Part shown: positions 14,841-23,946 of the stretch, one piece after another
Position numbering within the stretch: the stretch's first letter is position 1
Layout: each line of letters starts with the position of its first letter
DNA from: DATFLS01 sp964413425
GTDB taxonomy: Bacteria; Fidelibacterota; JAANXI01
Direction: 5' to 3'
Assembly: GCA_964413425.1 (NCBI GenBank)
Contig: CAYPST010000048.1
Coordinates: forward strand, 1 to 29,379
DNA: 29,379 nt
Position numbers and translations under genes: made by a program
The notes under the pieces: model-generated
The model's database searches: none
What the model saw: the letters and a program-made list of their open reading frames with translations, nothing else
What the model was told of the DNA's origin: nothing

Positions 14841-16090
14841 TCAGGCATACCAGGCAATTGCACCTCGTTGATAACCGTCTTTCCATTGAGCACACAGGTG
14901 ACCCAGTCATCGATCACGGTAATCTCAAACCGGTTCCATTCACCAATCCGATTATCCGCATTCAAAATCGGAGTCACCCCTCTCCGCACCGACGGTGGCA
15001 TATTTTCATCGGTCCGGTATCCATATATCTCTCCGGAACCAACCGGCCAGTTCCAGATATTAAACTGGCATTTCGAGCTGCCACGGATGTAAATGCCACT
15101 ATCTCCGGCATCTCTGACCGGAATGGTTATCTGCTCTCCATCTCCTGTCCTGACATAGGATCCATCGGGCAACACGATTGGTACCTCTTCAACGGTTGGT
15201 TCGGCAGGCTGGCGCCAATCCACAATCAGTTGAAAATTGCGGAATTCTTGTTTTGTCCAGAGATCTTTATCTTCCGGGCTCTCTGCCTCACTTTTCCCGT
15301 CATAGTTTAATATCCATCCTTCTGCGGACCAGTGGCCTTCACTGCCTGGGGCGACTCGCCATTCCCGGAGATCATTGCCATTGTATAACTGACGAAATCC
15401 CTGCGCCTTATTCGCCACAGCTGCCGGAGGCGGTGCTATTCCGGGCAACTCCCTGATCCTGATATTCCGATAATGGATTTCGCTCCCCTCGGATTCCAGA
15501 CAGATATAGCCTTTCCGCGGATTTGCATGGTACCCTCTGTTCACCTCTTCGCCATTCACCGAGAGTATAATCATGCCATCCTGGCTCTCTACCCGGTAAT
15601 GGTTCCATTTTCCTGGTGGGTGATTCCGATTTTCTGTCGGGAATGAACGCATCCCTCCTCTGGGATGGGGTTCTTTGGGAGTCATGGTCGCTCCCTGGAT
15701 AGCAAAAATATCTCCACCATTCCCATCCATGATTTGTATTTCAATGGCCCGGGTAAAAGGACGGCCCACCGGTGGAAGGGGATCCGAATGGATAAATAAG
15801 CCGGCATTGCCGCCTTCCTGCGTATGGCGCCATTCCAGTTCCAGGATAAAATTCTGGTATTGCTTTTCGGTGTGCAAGACCCCATTGGGGATACCACTGC
15901 ACACAATCATCCCATCCCGGACGGTATACGTCTCGGGAGCTCCATTCATATTCACCCATCCGTCCAGATTGCGCCCGTTGAACAGCGGCACGAAATCACC
16001 TTCCTGTCCCTGAACTGTCACTATATTTCCCGCATACATTATTCCGGAAATTCCAAATACTGCTACAAGCACTGCAAAGACCTTTCTCAT
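14841..16090 (-). CDS. two-domain DUF1080 (3-keto-disaccharide hydrolase) protein, 3' end in gap
   Basis: 416 residues are visible. A Sec signal (MRKVFAVLVAVFGISGIMYA...) is followed by two DUF1080 domains. Domain 1 spans about 32-215 (FVPLFNGRNLDGW, GNAGLFIHSDP, IEIQIMDGNGGD, KWNHYRVESQDG, HYRNIRIRELPG). Domain 2 runs from about 231 to the gap (FRQLYNGNDLREW, DSGIYIRGSSKCQFNIWNWP, GEWNRFEITVIDDW, VINEVQLPGMP). DUF1080 proteins are beta-jelly-roll enzymes, some of which cleave 3-keto-glycosides made by Gfo/Idh/MocA oxidases. That matches the downstream neighbour. The start at 16090 has AGGAG six bases upstream and begins the signal peptide; the open frame runs 39 codons further without support. 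Domain 2 ends abruptly at the N run, so its last strands cannot be checked. Confidence 0.88.
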
Positions 16091-16096
16091 AAATAA

Positions 16097-16101
16097 CTCC
16101 T
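16097..16101 (-). promoter_or_regulatory. ribosome binding site deciding the DUF1080 start
   Basis: AGGAG on the minus strand lies six bases before the ATG at 16090, where a typical signal peptide begins. This argues against the longer frame starting at 16207. Confidence 0.7.
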
Positions 16102-16346
16102 GTGCTTCATTAGATAATACTGGCCCATTCCGAACATTATTTCCCTCTGGAGAAACAGGTCTGGGTTTCGACTCCCTTCGTGTCCGAAAGTTATAATAAG
16201 TTTTCAATACCGAAAGAGAGAGCAGGTTAACTACACGGGTATAAATCTGCTCTCATTACCATCGCCAATTTTTGTTTCAACAAGATGTTTGTAGCGCCGG
16301 AAATACCTATTCAGTTGAATCGTCTTGAACTCTCTTCGATATAAGA

Positions 16347-16446
16347 NNNNNNNNNNNNNNNNNNNNNNNNNNNNNNNNNNNNNNNNNNNNNNNNNNNNNN
16401 NNNNNNNNNNNNNNNNNNNNNNNNNNNNNNNNNNNNNNNNNNNNNN
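16347..16446. other. assembly gap (100 N) in intergenic DNA
   Basis: Exactly 100 N, unknown true size. It separates the TonB/T9SS/PorV set from the DUF1080 set. Nothing proves the missing part is small, so a gene could be hidden here. Confidence 0.95.
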
Positions 16447-16540
16447 ACTACCCAGGCGAACAGTGCACTATCTCAGTTTCTATTCACGTCAACTCGGCTG
16501 CAATTCACCGAGTAGAAGTTTAGAACGAAGCGATAAGATT

Positions 16541-16593
16541 AAAAAGACTCCGAAGATGCTGCAAATGTTTTGCATGTCAACACCTTCGGAGTC
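16541..16593 (-). terminator. rho-independent terminator of the TonB/T9SS/PorV set
   Basis: On the minus strand GACTCCGAAG and CTTCGGAGTC form a perfect 10-bp stem (16584-16593 with 16546-16555). The loop of 28 bases itself contains a TGCAAA/TTTGCA pair. Five Ts follow directly (16545-16541). The structure lies 65 bases after the stop of the PorV/PorQ-like gene. Confidence 0.8.
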
Positions 16594-16657
16594 GGACAGG
16601 TTGATTCGTCTGTAATTTTGCGACTACTATGCCTGCATTTCACATCAATGTGCTTGG

Positions 16658-17707
16658 TTAGAACGTGAGGCCCAGGGAGAATCTGGTGACGTTGCTGAAC
16701 GCGCCGAATTGTGTATAGGCGAAGTCAACGGAAACTCCCAATTCTCCAAAGTTTCTATGGATACCTGCTCCGGCATTCAAGCCCCGTTCATCTTCAGGAT
16801 ACACATAGCCGGCTCTTACGTCCAGCGTGTTCATAAGCGTGTATTCAAGACCAACTTTCACCTGTTCATAATAATCTCTGGGACGTTCTGTGTCTAACGA
16901 AAGTACCAGCCTATGAGCATTTGGATCGATATTTGTGAAATCATTCAGTACATTCACAGTCGCACCGATGCTGAACGCCAGTGGCAGTTCAAACCCGAAT
17001 TCAGCGTAGGTGATTTCCCGAGAAAAGTTCCGTAGCCCCATTCCGATACTCAGGCTGCGGAATCCGGTATTATATAGAATACCGAAGTCATAGGACATCA
17101 CATTCTTTTTGTAACTGGTATACACATAGTCGCCATTGTCATCAAAAGCAGTGGCATTTGTTCCCAGATTCTGCGTGACATATTTTATCTGACCACCAAC
17201 TGAGAATCGATCTGTCAGGGCGCGGGCGTAGCCCAACCCAATGGCATTCGCAGTTGGTGAAAATGACCCGTCTACCAGATAGCCATCTTCATTATCGGCA
17301 CGCACCACCCGCTCAATATCGCCATAGTTTACGAACACCCCTGAAACTGCAAACACCCCTATTGGCGTTCTATAGGCGGCACTGGCTGCATTGTAACTGA
17401 TATCCGCAATGAATTGAGTCTGTCCAAGGAACACATCGCCACCTTCAATCCGGGCCATACCAGCCGGATTATAGAAGATCGCAGTCGATTTCTGTTCCAC
17501 TGCAGTCATAGCGTTCCCCAACGAAGCGCCGCGGGGATCCACTGACACAGACAGAAACTTCATACCGGTTTGTGCAAGCCGATCCGTGGGTCTGTTGATG
17601 AGTTCGTCTACATAATCATCTTCCTGGGCAAACAGTTGTGTCGTCATCACCACACTGAAACAGGTTACCAAGACCAGCGTGATGATTTTTTCCAATGTAT
17701 ACTTCAT
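16658..17707 (-). CDS. PorV/PorQ family outer-membrane beta-barrel protein
   Basis: A 349-residue protein with a Sec signal peptide (1-28, ending QLFAQ). A stretch near residues 45-95 is typical of PorV/PorQ and UPF0164 proteins: FLSVSVDPRGASLGNAMTA, STAIFYNPAGMA. The rest is alternating amphipathic beta strands, ending in SLGLTF with a C-terminal Phe as expected for an outer-membrane barrel. In T9SS organisms PorV shuttles cargo to the sortase, while PorQ and relatives have less defined roles. GGAGGAATT before the ATG gives a strong start. It follows the T9SS-sorted protein by 105 bases in the same direction and ends at a clear terminator, so it closes a three-gene transcript. Its partner may be the large protein encoded just upstream. 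Confidence 0.88.
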   Translation of the reverse strand: MKYTLEKIITLVLVTCFSVVMTTQLFAQEDDYVDELINRPTDRLAQTGMKFLSVSVDPRGASLGNAMTAVEQKSTAIFYNPAGMARIEGGDVFLGQTQFIADISYNAASAAYRTPIGVFAVSGVFVNYGDIERVVRADNEDGYLVDGSFSPTANAIGLGYARALTDRFSVGGQIKYVTQNLGTNATAFDDNGDYVYTSYKKNVMSYDFGILYNTGFRSLSIGMGLRNFSREITYAEFGFELPLAFSIGATVNVLNDFTNIDPNAHRLVLSLDTERPRDYYEQVKVGLEYTLMNTLDVRAGYVYPEDERGLNAGAGIHRNFGELGVSVDFAYTQFGAFSNVTRFSLGLTF

Positions 17708-17812
17708 AATTCCTCCAGTATCACAATCAACTTATTATTGATTTCCAATGCCCCGGGGAAAACCCTGGCACGCAGGCAGAGACTCCTGGCATACCAGGTT
17801 CTCTTATTCAGG

Positions 17813-20017
17813 TTATCGGATAATCACCATTTTCTTGATGATCTGATTTCCTGTTTCAATATCCTCTATCACAACAATGTAAATTCCACTTGCAACCACC
17901 TGGTTCGCATCGGTAGTGAGGTTCCAGTATTCATCACCGCTGAAATCACGATGTTCGATGGTTCGCACTAGCTGTCCCGTTTCTGTATAGATTTTGATAT
18001 CGCATTCCCCGGGAATTTCCAGGAATCCGATCTTATCCTGAACATCAGGCCAGCGAATTTCCTTGTCCGCATTCAAATTATAGGGATTGGGAACAATTTT
18101 CACGTCGCTGAGCTGTTCTCCTGGTGGCCGTTTCAGAATGGCAGGATTATAGGTTTGTGTAAACTGCCGGTTACTCTTCAGTGGCACGCCAGTTGGTGTA
18201 TTTCCCGTATTATCTGTGTTTTCAGATCCAACCACCTGCATATAGTAGAAATAGCTCACGCCGCGTGAAACATCGTCATCCACGTAGTTCGTAGCGCTGC
18301 CATCTAAATCGGCGATCAGTTCATACTGTGAACCCCGGAATGAATTGACAAAATTTCTCGTACGATAGATCTCGAAACCTTGCGGGCTTTCACCCTCATA
18401 GAGTTCCCACGTCAATTCGATTTCATCCGGCTTTGAAGTTACCGCAAAGGTTTTTGGTGGTTTGGGCGGACTCGGGATGTTAAAACCGCTTTCATAATTG
18501 GCTTTCGCATTCATCCAGGTATCGATCAGCGAATCCCTGGCGGTCATGACCCACATGTTCTTACTGCGCTGCTCATCCGGGTCGATGGTTCCGTTCCGAT
18601 CACTGTCGAAGTCAATGGTTCCATCCGGATTGCCCTGGTTCAGGAGTCTCTTATACTCTTCCCCGATTTCCAGCGCCGCCTGGTCATCCAAACCGTCAAG
18701 TCCGATGGCCTGCACAATACGGAATTTTTCTCCCGGATCCAATGTGTAAGGGCCGTACCCTGTCATAGCCAGACGCCCTTCGATATCGGTACCGGGATCG
18801 CTGGTCTGGTTCGCCATGCGCTGCATCCAGTCTTCTCTCGGTTCCGGTGTGGTGGCCGGAGGGCCGACAACCACATCGGCATGGGAAGAATGTCCACTGG
18901 TGAGCAACTGCAGTTCTGAGACCAGTTTGGTCTCATCATTGGCATCATTCGAGGCAAATTGGCCTCCGTTGGAAACATGCCCCGTCATCGACGGCTGGGA
19001 CGGATCATCCTGCCGTTCATCCAGGGGAACATCGTCGGCTGCATCCTGAGCATCGTCCGCATGAAGTGTTACCACCCCAGCAAAATTCGGAGAGTGCAGG
19101 CGCCCGGTGGTATCACCCGGCATCTGTTTATATAATCCGCTCTCATAAGTCATGGGAACGCCAATAGTGTTCACCCGGTCATTAGTCGGTTCATACCCCA
19201 GCCAGGCATACTGTCCTCGCAAGTCCGGGTAGGTTTCCTCATACCAGTCACTCATATCATCGCCGATCACATCGTTCATGGTATTTCGGCCCCAATTTGC
19301 CCCATACCCAACAAGATTATTCCCGGCTTCACCGGCCATGGCATAATTCCGGACCATTCCGATATAGATATCTTCCAGGGTCTGCTCCGGTATCTCAATG
19401 TTATCATCAGGTTCGCCAGCTACGCCGGTATTTTCGAAGACGTACTCTATGATATGATAATTATCGTGGTATTCGTTTGAAAAGGCCCACACCGTTCGAT
19501 GGAGAGTGAGGCCAATTAATGTGTTAATTGTCTGTTCCACCATCACATCGGCGTTCATATCCGTTGCAAATGAATCGTATGCCACCGGATATTTAAAGGA
19601 CTGCAGTCCGTCGACAAACACCTGAGGTGAAGGATCAAATTTCGAGGTGATCTTCGAAGACTGCGGAAACATTTCACCTGAACCTGTGGTTCGATAGCCC
19701 ACATGTGACGCTTTAAATGTCCACGTCTGCTCACCATCGTCGAAATCCGAAGCACCTATCCAGATTCCATGCCCGTTCTGATAATCAACATACTGGAACC
19801 AGCCGGGGTAGGCCAATCCCTGATGATAGACGTGAAACTTTGCCCCGCCATTATTGTAGTAATTATTTAATTCACCGATCGCCACGGTTTTCGTTGGCCA
19901 CAACCATCTCGATGTTGGCGCATCGGCAAAGAGAACTGAGAACATTCCAAAGACAAGCAGGATGGCGGAAACGCCTAAAATCTTTGGAATGCTTTTTGAA
20001 TTTGGTTTCACATGCAT
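17813..20017 (-). CDS. large surface protein with fibronectin-III and T9SS-type sorting domain
   Basis: 734 residues from the preferred start. A signal/transmembrane stretch (about 12-33, ILGVSAILLVFGMFSVLFADA) leads into a long N-terminal region with no recognised domain. It contains a calcium-loop-like DSDRNGTIDPDE (about 471-482), a fibronectin-III-like segment (about 520-600) and a C-terminal domain (about 638-734). The last opens with IVPNPYNLNADKEIRW and ends in GIYIVVIEDIETGNQIIKKMVIIR, typical of type A T9SS sorting signals. The ATG at 20017 has AGAGG eight bases upstream. The longer frame to 20098 crosses a strong hairpin and gives a charged leader before the signal, so it is rejected. 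It is encoded between the TonB receptor and PorV-like genes; a surface-exposed partner of the receptor is plausible. A short CCTGG/CCAGG hairpin (17785-17798) follows the stop. Confidence 0.85.
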   Translation of the reverse strand: MHVKPNSKSIPKILGVSAILLVFGMFSVLFADAPTSRWLWPTKTVAIGELNNYYNNGGAKFHVYHQGLAYPGWFQYVDYQNGHGIWIGASDFDDGEQTWTFKASHVGYRTTGSGEMFPQSSKITSKFDPSPQVFVDGLQSFKYPVAYDSFATDMNADVMVEQTINTLIGLTLHRTVWAFSNEYHDNYHIIEYVFENTGVAGEPDDNIEIPEQTLEDIYIGMVRNYAMAGEAGNNLVGYGANWGRNTMNDVIGDDMSDWYEETYPDLRGQYAWLGYEPTNDRVNTIGVPMTYESGLYKQMPGDTTGRLHSPNFAGVVTLHADDAQDAADDVPLDERQDDPSQPSMTGHVSNGGQFASNDANDETKLVSELQLLTSGHSSHADVVVGPPATTPEPREDWMQRMANQTSDPGTDIEGRLAMTGYGPYTLDPGEKFRIVQAIGLDGLDDQAALEIGEEYKRLLNQGNPDGTIDFDSDRNGTIDPDEQRSKNMWVMTARDSLIDTWMNAKANYESGFNIPSPPKPPKTFAVTSKPDEIELTWELYEGESPQGFEIYRTRNFVNSFRGSQYELIADLDGSATNYVDDDVSRGVSYFYYMQVVGSENTDNTGNTPTGVPLKSNRQFTQTYNPAILKRPPGEQLSDVKIVPNPYNLNADKEIRWPDVQDKIGFLEIPGECDIKIYTETGQLVRTIEHRDFSGDEYWNLTTDANQVVASGIYIVVIEDIETGNQIIKKMVIIR

Positions 20018-20025
20018 AATATCAA

Positions 20026-20030
20026 CCTCT
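20026..20030 (-). promoter_or_regulatory. ribosome binding site deciding the T9SS-protein start
   Basis: AGAGG on the minus strand is eight bases before the ATG at 20017, immediately ahead of the signal-peptide coding part. Confidence 0.55.
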
Positions 20031-20084
20031 GCTTGTTTGAGATCTTCTTTGTTGATCTTATCCTGATTTATTTCACTTGCCGGC

Positions 20085-20113
20085 TCCTGGATTCCCAATG
20101 AGGGAATCCAGGA
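20085..20113 (-). promoter_or_regulatory. intercistronic hairpin between TonB receptor and surface protein
   Basis: TCCTGGATTCCC (20085-20096) and GGGAATCCAGGA (20102-20113) form a perfect 12-bp stem with a five-base loop. There is no T-run on either strand. It lies 27 bases after the receptor stop codon and 67 bases before the next start. It could stabilise the receptor mRNA 3' end or give partial termination, reducing downstream expression. Confidence 0.6.
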
Positions 20114-20140
20114 ATCACGATCATTCTTCTCTGACCAGCG

Positions 20141-23100
20141 TTAGAACGAAATCCTGATTCCCAGATAGACTCGTCTCGGGAACAGATACGCCAGGTAGTC
20201 GGAATTCGGCATATCGATATAGGCTTTGTCTTCCATTACCTGATCCACAAAGCCCTGATCCGCCTGCGACCATGAGCCGTTTTCCCAGACCATATAGCGA
20301 TTATTCTCTTTCTCATAGTACAACGGCCTGGTATGGGGGCTGCCCACTGCATCAACAGTACTCACGATTTCAATCGGCTGATACTCTGCGCCCCGGGACC
20401 GCATATCACCTGGCTGGTCATTGCCATATATAAAATCATACGGCTCATCAACGCCCTCAAAGGTTTCTTCCGGCAGATGGAGTGAACGCATATAATAATC
20501 GAAATCTCTCGGCCCAACCCAGGCCGCCGTATTCCAGATATATTTCAGATTGAATACGTTATCCACATCCAGGAACAGCTGGACACGACCCCACTCCTGC
20601 TGGAAGTTTTTGCTCAGGCGCAGGTCCACCATGTGCCAGTCCCGCCACTTGATGTTATTGGTTACATCCAGTTCGCTCTGATCGGCACGCCAAGTCCACA
20701 CATCACCATATCGCCAGTTATACAGGATATTCAAGCGCCAATCTGCCAGCGGCTGCACACCCATGAACAGTGGTCCATATCCGGGAGGTAAAAAGAAGTC
20801 CAGACTGACCCGGCCGTAAGGCTGGGGAGTCGGGGTATTCTGGTAATGCGCCGTGCTTTCACGAATATGGCTTTGCATATCGGCACGATTTTCATAGATA
20901 TGATTGTAACCAAAGTCCCCGCTACGGTAAACCATGTAGGTCAAATTGGCAAAACCGCGGAACCAGCGACCCTGATCCTTTTCCAGCGTAAATTCCACGC
21001 CTCGGACGTCACTATAGTCCATCGGATACGGTTTCGTGTAATCAACCTGCCCGTCTATACTGGTAAATTGCACTGAACGTGGCTGATCTTCGTTCGCTTT
21101 ATAGTACCCACTGATCCGCAACAGGGTATTTTCCAGAATGCTCTGATCGTATCCCAACTCATAGGAGATGGTTTTCTGCATTGGCAGCGCAGGATTTCCT
21201 ATTGCACCAATAGAAGCCCCTCCATACAGTTCCTGCACCTGGAACATATTCCACATTTGCTGAATATTGGTAAAGTGACCATAATTGAAATAGATCTTAC
21301 TGTTGGCTGTGATAGGATAAGAAATCCCGAGTCTGGGGCTCCAGATTATCTGGCGTTCAATTTCTGTTTCAGACAGGGTATTCAGTGCGTTTGTAGCAAA
21401 TGCCCGGTCGAAAACCGAATACTCATACCACTCGCCCACCGGATTCAGAAAATCCATTCTGACGCCCAGATTCGCCACCATACCCTCGAACTCCAGCTTC
21501 GACTGGGCATACGCTGCGCCCTGAGTGAGATACCGGTGCCAGTGATATTTCGGGTTACTGGAATTAGGCTGAGCAGGATTGTAGGTGCCATTGATATTTT
21601 TATAATCGGTATAGTGGTACCGGATTCCTGTTTTCACCTGAAAGGTTTGAGTGAGCTGACTGACCAGATCAGCCTCAATAGAATACCTTTCCACAAAGGA
21701 ACTGTCCCGACCGGTTGCCCATCGCCCGCCAATTTTCATGCCGCCAGGCGAAAAGACCAGGGTCGGAGAATCCAGAAAACCAAATGGTTCCTCAGTTAAT
21801 TCCATGCCACCGACTGTTTTCAGCACGGTTTCCGTGTCACGCAACGGTCCGGGACCAATCCGATAGAATGAACTGTTTCGCTGCGCCTTCACCTCATAAA
21901 AAGTGGCACTGCTCAAGGTATGGGTGAATTTTGCGCCTGCCTGGTTTCGCCAGATATTCGCGACCGAATACGAATCTTTGGCAAACAGGTTATGCCAGTT
22001 GTCGTTATTTTCATGTGAGGCCAACCCGTTATGACCACTCCAGGGATAATTCGGCCTGTCCCGCTGCATGATATCCCAGCTCCAGTTGGGTGCCATACCT
22101 CTCTCTTCATTATAGTAACCGAATAACTCCAACCTTATTGCGTCGGAAGGATTGGAATACAAACTGAGCATTCCGGTCTGGTTCACATCTGCTGATCTCC
22201 GCATGGGTATGGTGTACGCCAGCTGATCCTGTCGATAGGATACACGGAATCTCAAATTACCGAGCATATCATAAAGCCCCGGCACCGGGCCCGAGAAAGT
22301 TCCATCAAGCTGGTAATCCGGATCCTTAATTTCGAAGTCTTTCCGGTGATACCATTCAAATACCTCAATCAGCTGATCTGGCGTTAAATCGTCATCGTCG
22401 TATTCATTCTCATGCAATGCCTGAGATAGCTGATTCCACCCCTGCCAGTTCGGATACTGCCGCTGCGTCCAGGGATCCCAGTTATCAGTCCCCTCATAGG
22501 CCACTTCCGGATCCAATCGAGGTCGCATCCAATAAGCATCGGGATCATTGGGGTAAATACCAAAGTATTTCTTTGATGGCGGATGATACCGCATCAGGAG
22601 ATCTACATTGAACTGGTCCCCAGGTTGCTTGAGATTCACATTGATGACGCCAGAACGGACATTCCCATATTCTGCGTTAAATCCCCCTGTCTGCACCTGA
22701 TACCTGTCAATCGAGGTATAACTGATATTGGTAAAGGGATTGTTATCTTTCGGGTTTTCTAAATTCATCCCGTCCACGACAAATTGCAGCTCATCCATGC
22801 CACTTCCGCGAATGCTCAGCCCGGGCTCAATGCCTGCCTGCAGATTGATGGCTTCGGAAATACCGGCCACCGGAACATTCTCGATCTGGACTGCACTGAC
22901 ATTGGCGACATTCGATGAGACATCCGGCTTTACAACCGGTTCTATTGCTGTCACCACCACCTCTTCGCCTGCGATAGCCTGGGATTGCATCTGGAAATTC
23001 CTGCGGGTAGTCAGATTCGCATTTACAGTGATACCTTCTACGGTTATCGTTGCATAGCCTATATACGATGCTCGTATATTATAGACTCCGGGATCGACAT

Positions 23101-23293
23101 TCAGAATAGTATAATTACCGTTCTGATCAGTAGCCGCTCCCTGTTCGGTACCGACTAATACCACATTGACGCCTGGAAGGGGCTCGCCTGTTTCTTCATC
23201 CGTAACCGTACCGGCCACCTTACCAGTCTGCGCCAGAGCGGCCGTTGAAACGAGAAAACATAGCACCCCAATCAAATACTTTCTTCCAATCAT
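20141..23293 (-). CDS. TonB-dependent receptor with carboxypeptidase-regulatory-like domain
   Basis: A 1050-residue outer-membrane transporter. The signal peptide is residues 1-21 (LVSTAALAQ). A CarboxypepD_reg-like Ig-fold domain follows (about 24-105, KVAGTVTDEETGEPLPGVNV...GYAT). Then comes EEVVVTA and a plug domain (about 120-225, with GLSIRGSGMDELQFVVDGM and GGFNAEYGNVRSGVINV). The remainder is a 22-strand-type barrel ending in RRVYLGIRISF with terminal Phe. This organisation is the SusC-like/CarbopepD-plug class, but no SusD-type lipoprotein gene is adjacent; the surface partner is instead a T9SS-sorted protein. GGAGG lies seven bases before the ATG. It is probably the first gene of the set that includes the surface protein and PorV-like barrel. 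The cargo is not readable from sequence; an oligosaccharide is plausible given the neighbours. Confidence 0.92.
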   Translation of the reverse strand: MIGRKYLIGVLCFLVSTAALAQTGKVAGTVTDEETGEPLPGVNVVLVGTEQGAATDQNGNYTILNVDPGVYNIRASYIGYATITVEGITVNANLTTRRNFQMQSQAIAGEEVVVTAIEPVVKPDVSSNVANVSAVQIENVPVAGISEAINLQAGIEPGLSIRGSGMDELQFVVDGMNLENPKDNNPFTNISYTSIDRYQVQTGGFNAEYGNVRSGVINVNLKQPGDQFNVDLLMRYHPPSKKYFGIYPNDPDAYWMRPRLDPEVAYEGTDNWDPWTQRQYPNWQGWNQLSQALHENEYDDDDLTPDQLIEVFEWYHRKDFEIKDPDYQLDGTFSGPVPGLYDMLGNLRFRVSYRQDQLAYTIPMRRSADVNQTGMLSLYSNPSDAIRLELFGYYNEERGMAPNWSWDIMQRDRPNYPWSGHNGLASHENNDNWHNLFAKDSYSVANIWRNQAGAKFTHTLSSATFYEVKAQRNSSFYRIGPGPLRDTETVLKTVGGMELTEEPFGFLDSPTLVFSPGGMKIGGRWATGRDSSFVERYSIEADLVSQLTQTFQVKTGIRYHYTDYKNINGTYNPAQPNSSNPKYHWHRYLTQGAAYAQSKLEFEGMVANLGVRMDFLNPVGEWYEYSVFDRAFATNALNTLSETEIERQIIWSPRLGISYPITANSKIYFNYGHFTNIQQMWNMFQVQELYGGASIGAIGNPALPMQKTISYELGYDQSILENTLLRISGYYKANEDQPRSVQFTSIDGQVDYTKPYPMDYSDVRGVEFTLEKDQGRWFRGFANLTYMVYRSGDFGYNHIYENRADMQSHIRESTAHYQNTPTPQPYGRVSLDFFLPPGYGPLFMGVQPLADWRLNILYNWRYGDVWTWRADQSELDVTNNIKWRDWHMVDLRLSKNFQQEWGRVQLFLDVDNVFNLKYIWNTAAWVGPRDFDYYMRSLHLPEETFEGVDEPYDFIYGNDQPGDMRSRGAEYQPIEIVSTVDAVGSPHTRPLYYEKENNRYMVWENGSWSQADQGFVDQVMEDKAYIDMPNSDYLAYLFPRRVYLGIRISF

Positions 23294-23946
23294 ATAACTG
23301 CCTCCCTCCTTATTTGCATGTAGTCAAACACCTTACCCATAATATTAACAAACTTGATGACGCTCTCCTCCTTTCGTTTCTATTATGTTCTGAATTATCC
23401 TGATTTTTCAGTTAGATATCCCCTAATATGCACCAAATAAAACATCAAACCAACGCTGTCAGCAGATAATACCGCTTTTAATTTGTCTCCTTTCTTGCAA
23501 CGGATTTTACCGAGCAATAAAGTGATAAAAACTTCGAGCACCAGGTCATCATGAACTTGCCGCCTATTTCACAAGTAGCTGAATGAGGTATGCAGGCGGT
23601 AGCCTGCCGGATGCTTTCCTAATTATTATAAATCGAATATATAATTCTTTCAAAACATTGTAAAGATATTTTTCGAAACTTTGTTTACTTTTTTATACCC
23701 GATTTGTGCTTTCCGATCTCTTGTCTTTTTATAATTGCCGTTTTTCTGCATATTTCCGCCAATTCACCACGAGAGGATGGGGACTATCCTATTACTCAAC
23801 GCCTCACTATAGACTCGCTGACCAGGTGAAATTCGAACCATTTAATCACAGTACTCGTGAAACTGATCTCTTGTGATCATTTTCTAATCAAATAACCCTG
23901 CGTACTCGGTGATGAGTATGATACGATTCTCCTATCAAATTTCCTA
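23294..23946. other. intergenic region upstream of the TonB receptor
   Basis: About 650 AT-rich bases between two minus-strand genes. It should contain the receptor promoter and the end of the upstream transcript. One clear hairpin, GCAGGC-GGTA-GCCTGC (23592-23607), is present without a T-run on the minus strand. No open frame of note. Confidence 0.55.

Larger units (their letters stand above)
16102..16657. other. intergenic region upstream of the DUF1080 gene, with gap
   Basis: It probably contains the promoter of the DUF1080-amidohydrolase set, but part is lost in the 16347-16446 N run. The portion next to the PorV-like gene holds a strong terminator (listed separately). Open frame 16325-16615 spans the N run and is not credible. 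Confidence 0.6.

Noticed and set aside
16325..16615. 96-residue open frame across the third gap
   Set aside because: More than a third of it is N, and the rest covers the terminator of the PorV-like gene.
20141..23293. classical SusC/SusD pair
   Set aside because: The receptor has the SusC-like domain order, but neither neighbour shows SusD features; the downstream protein is a T9SS-sorted FnIII protein.
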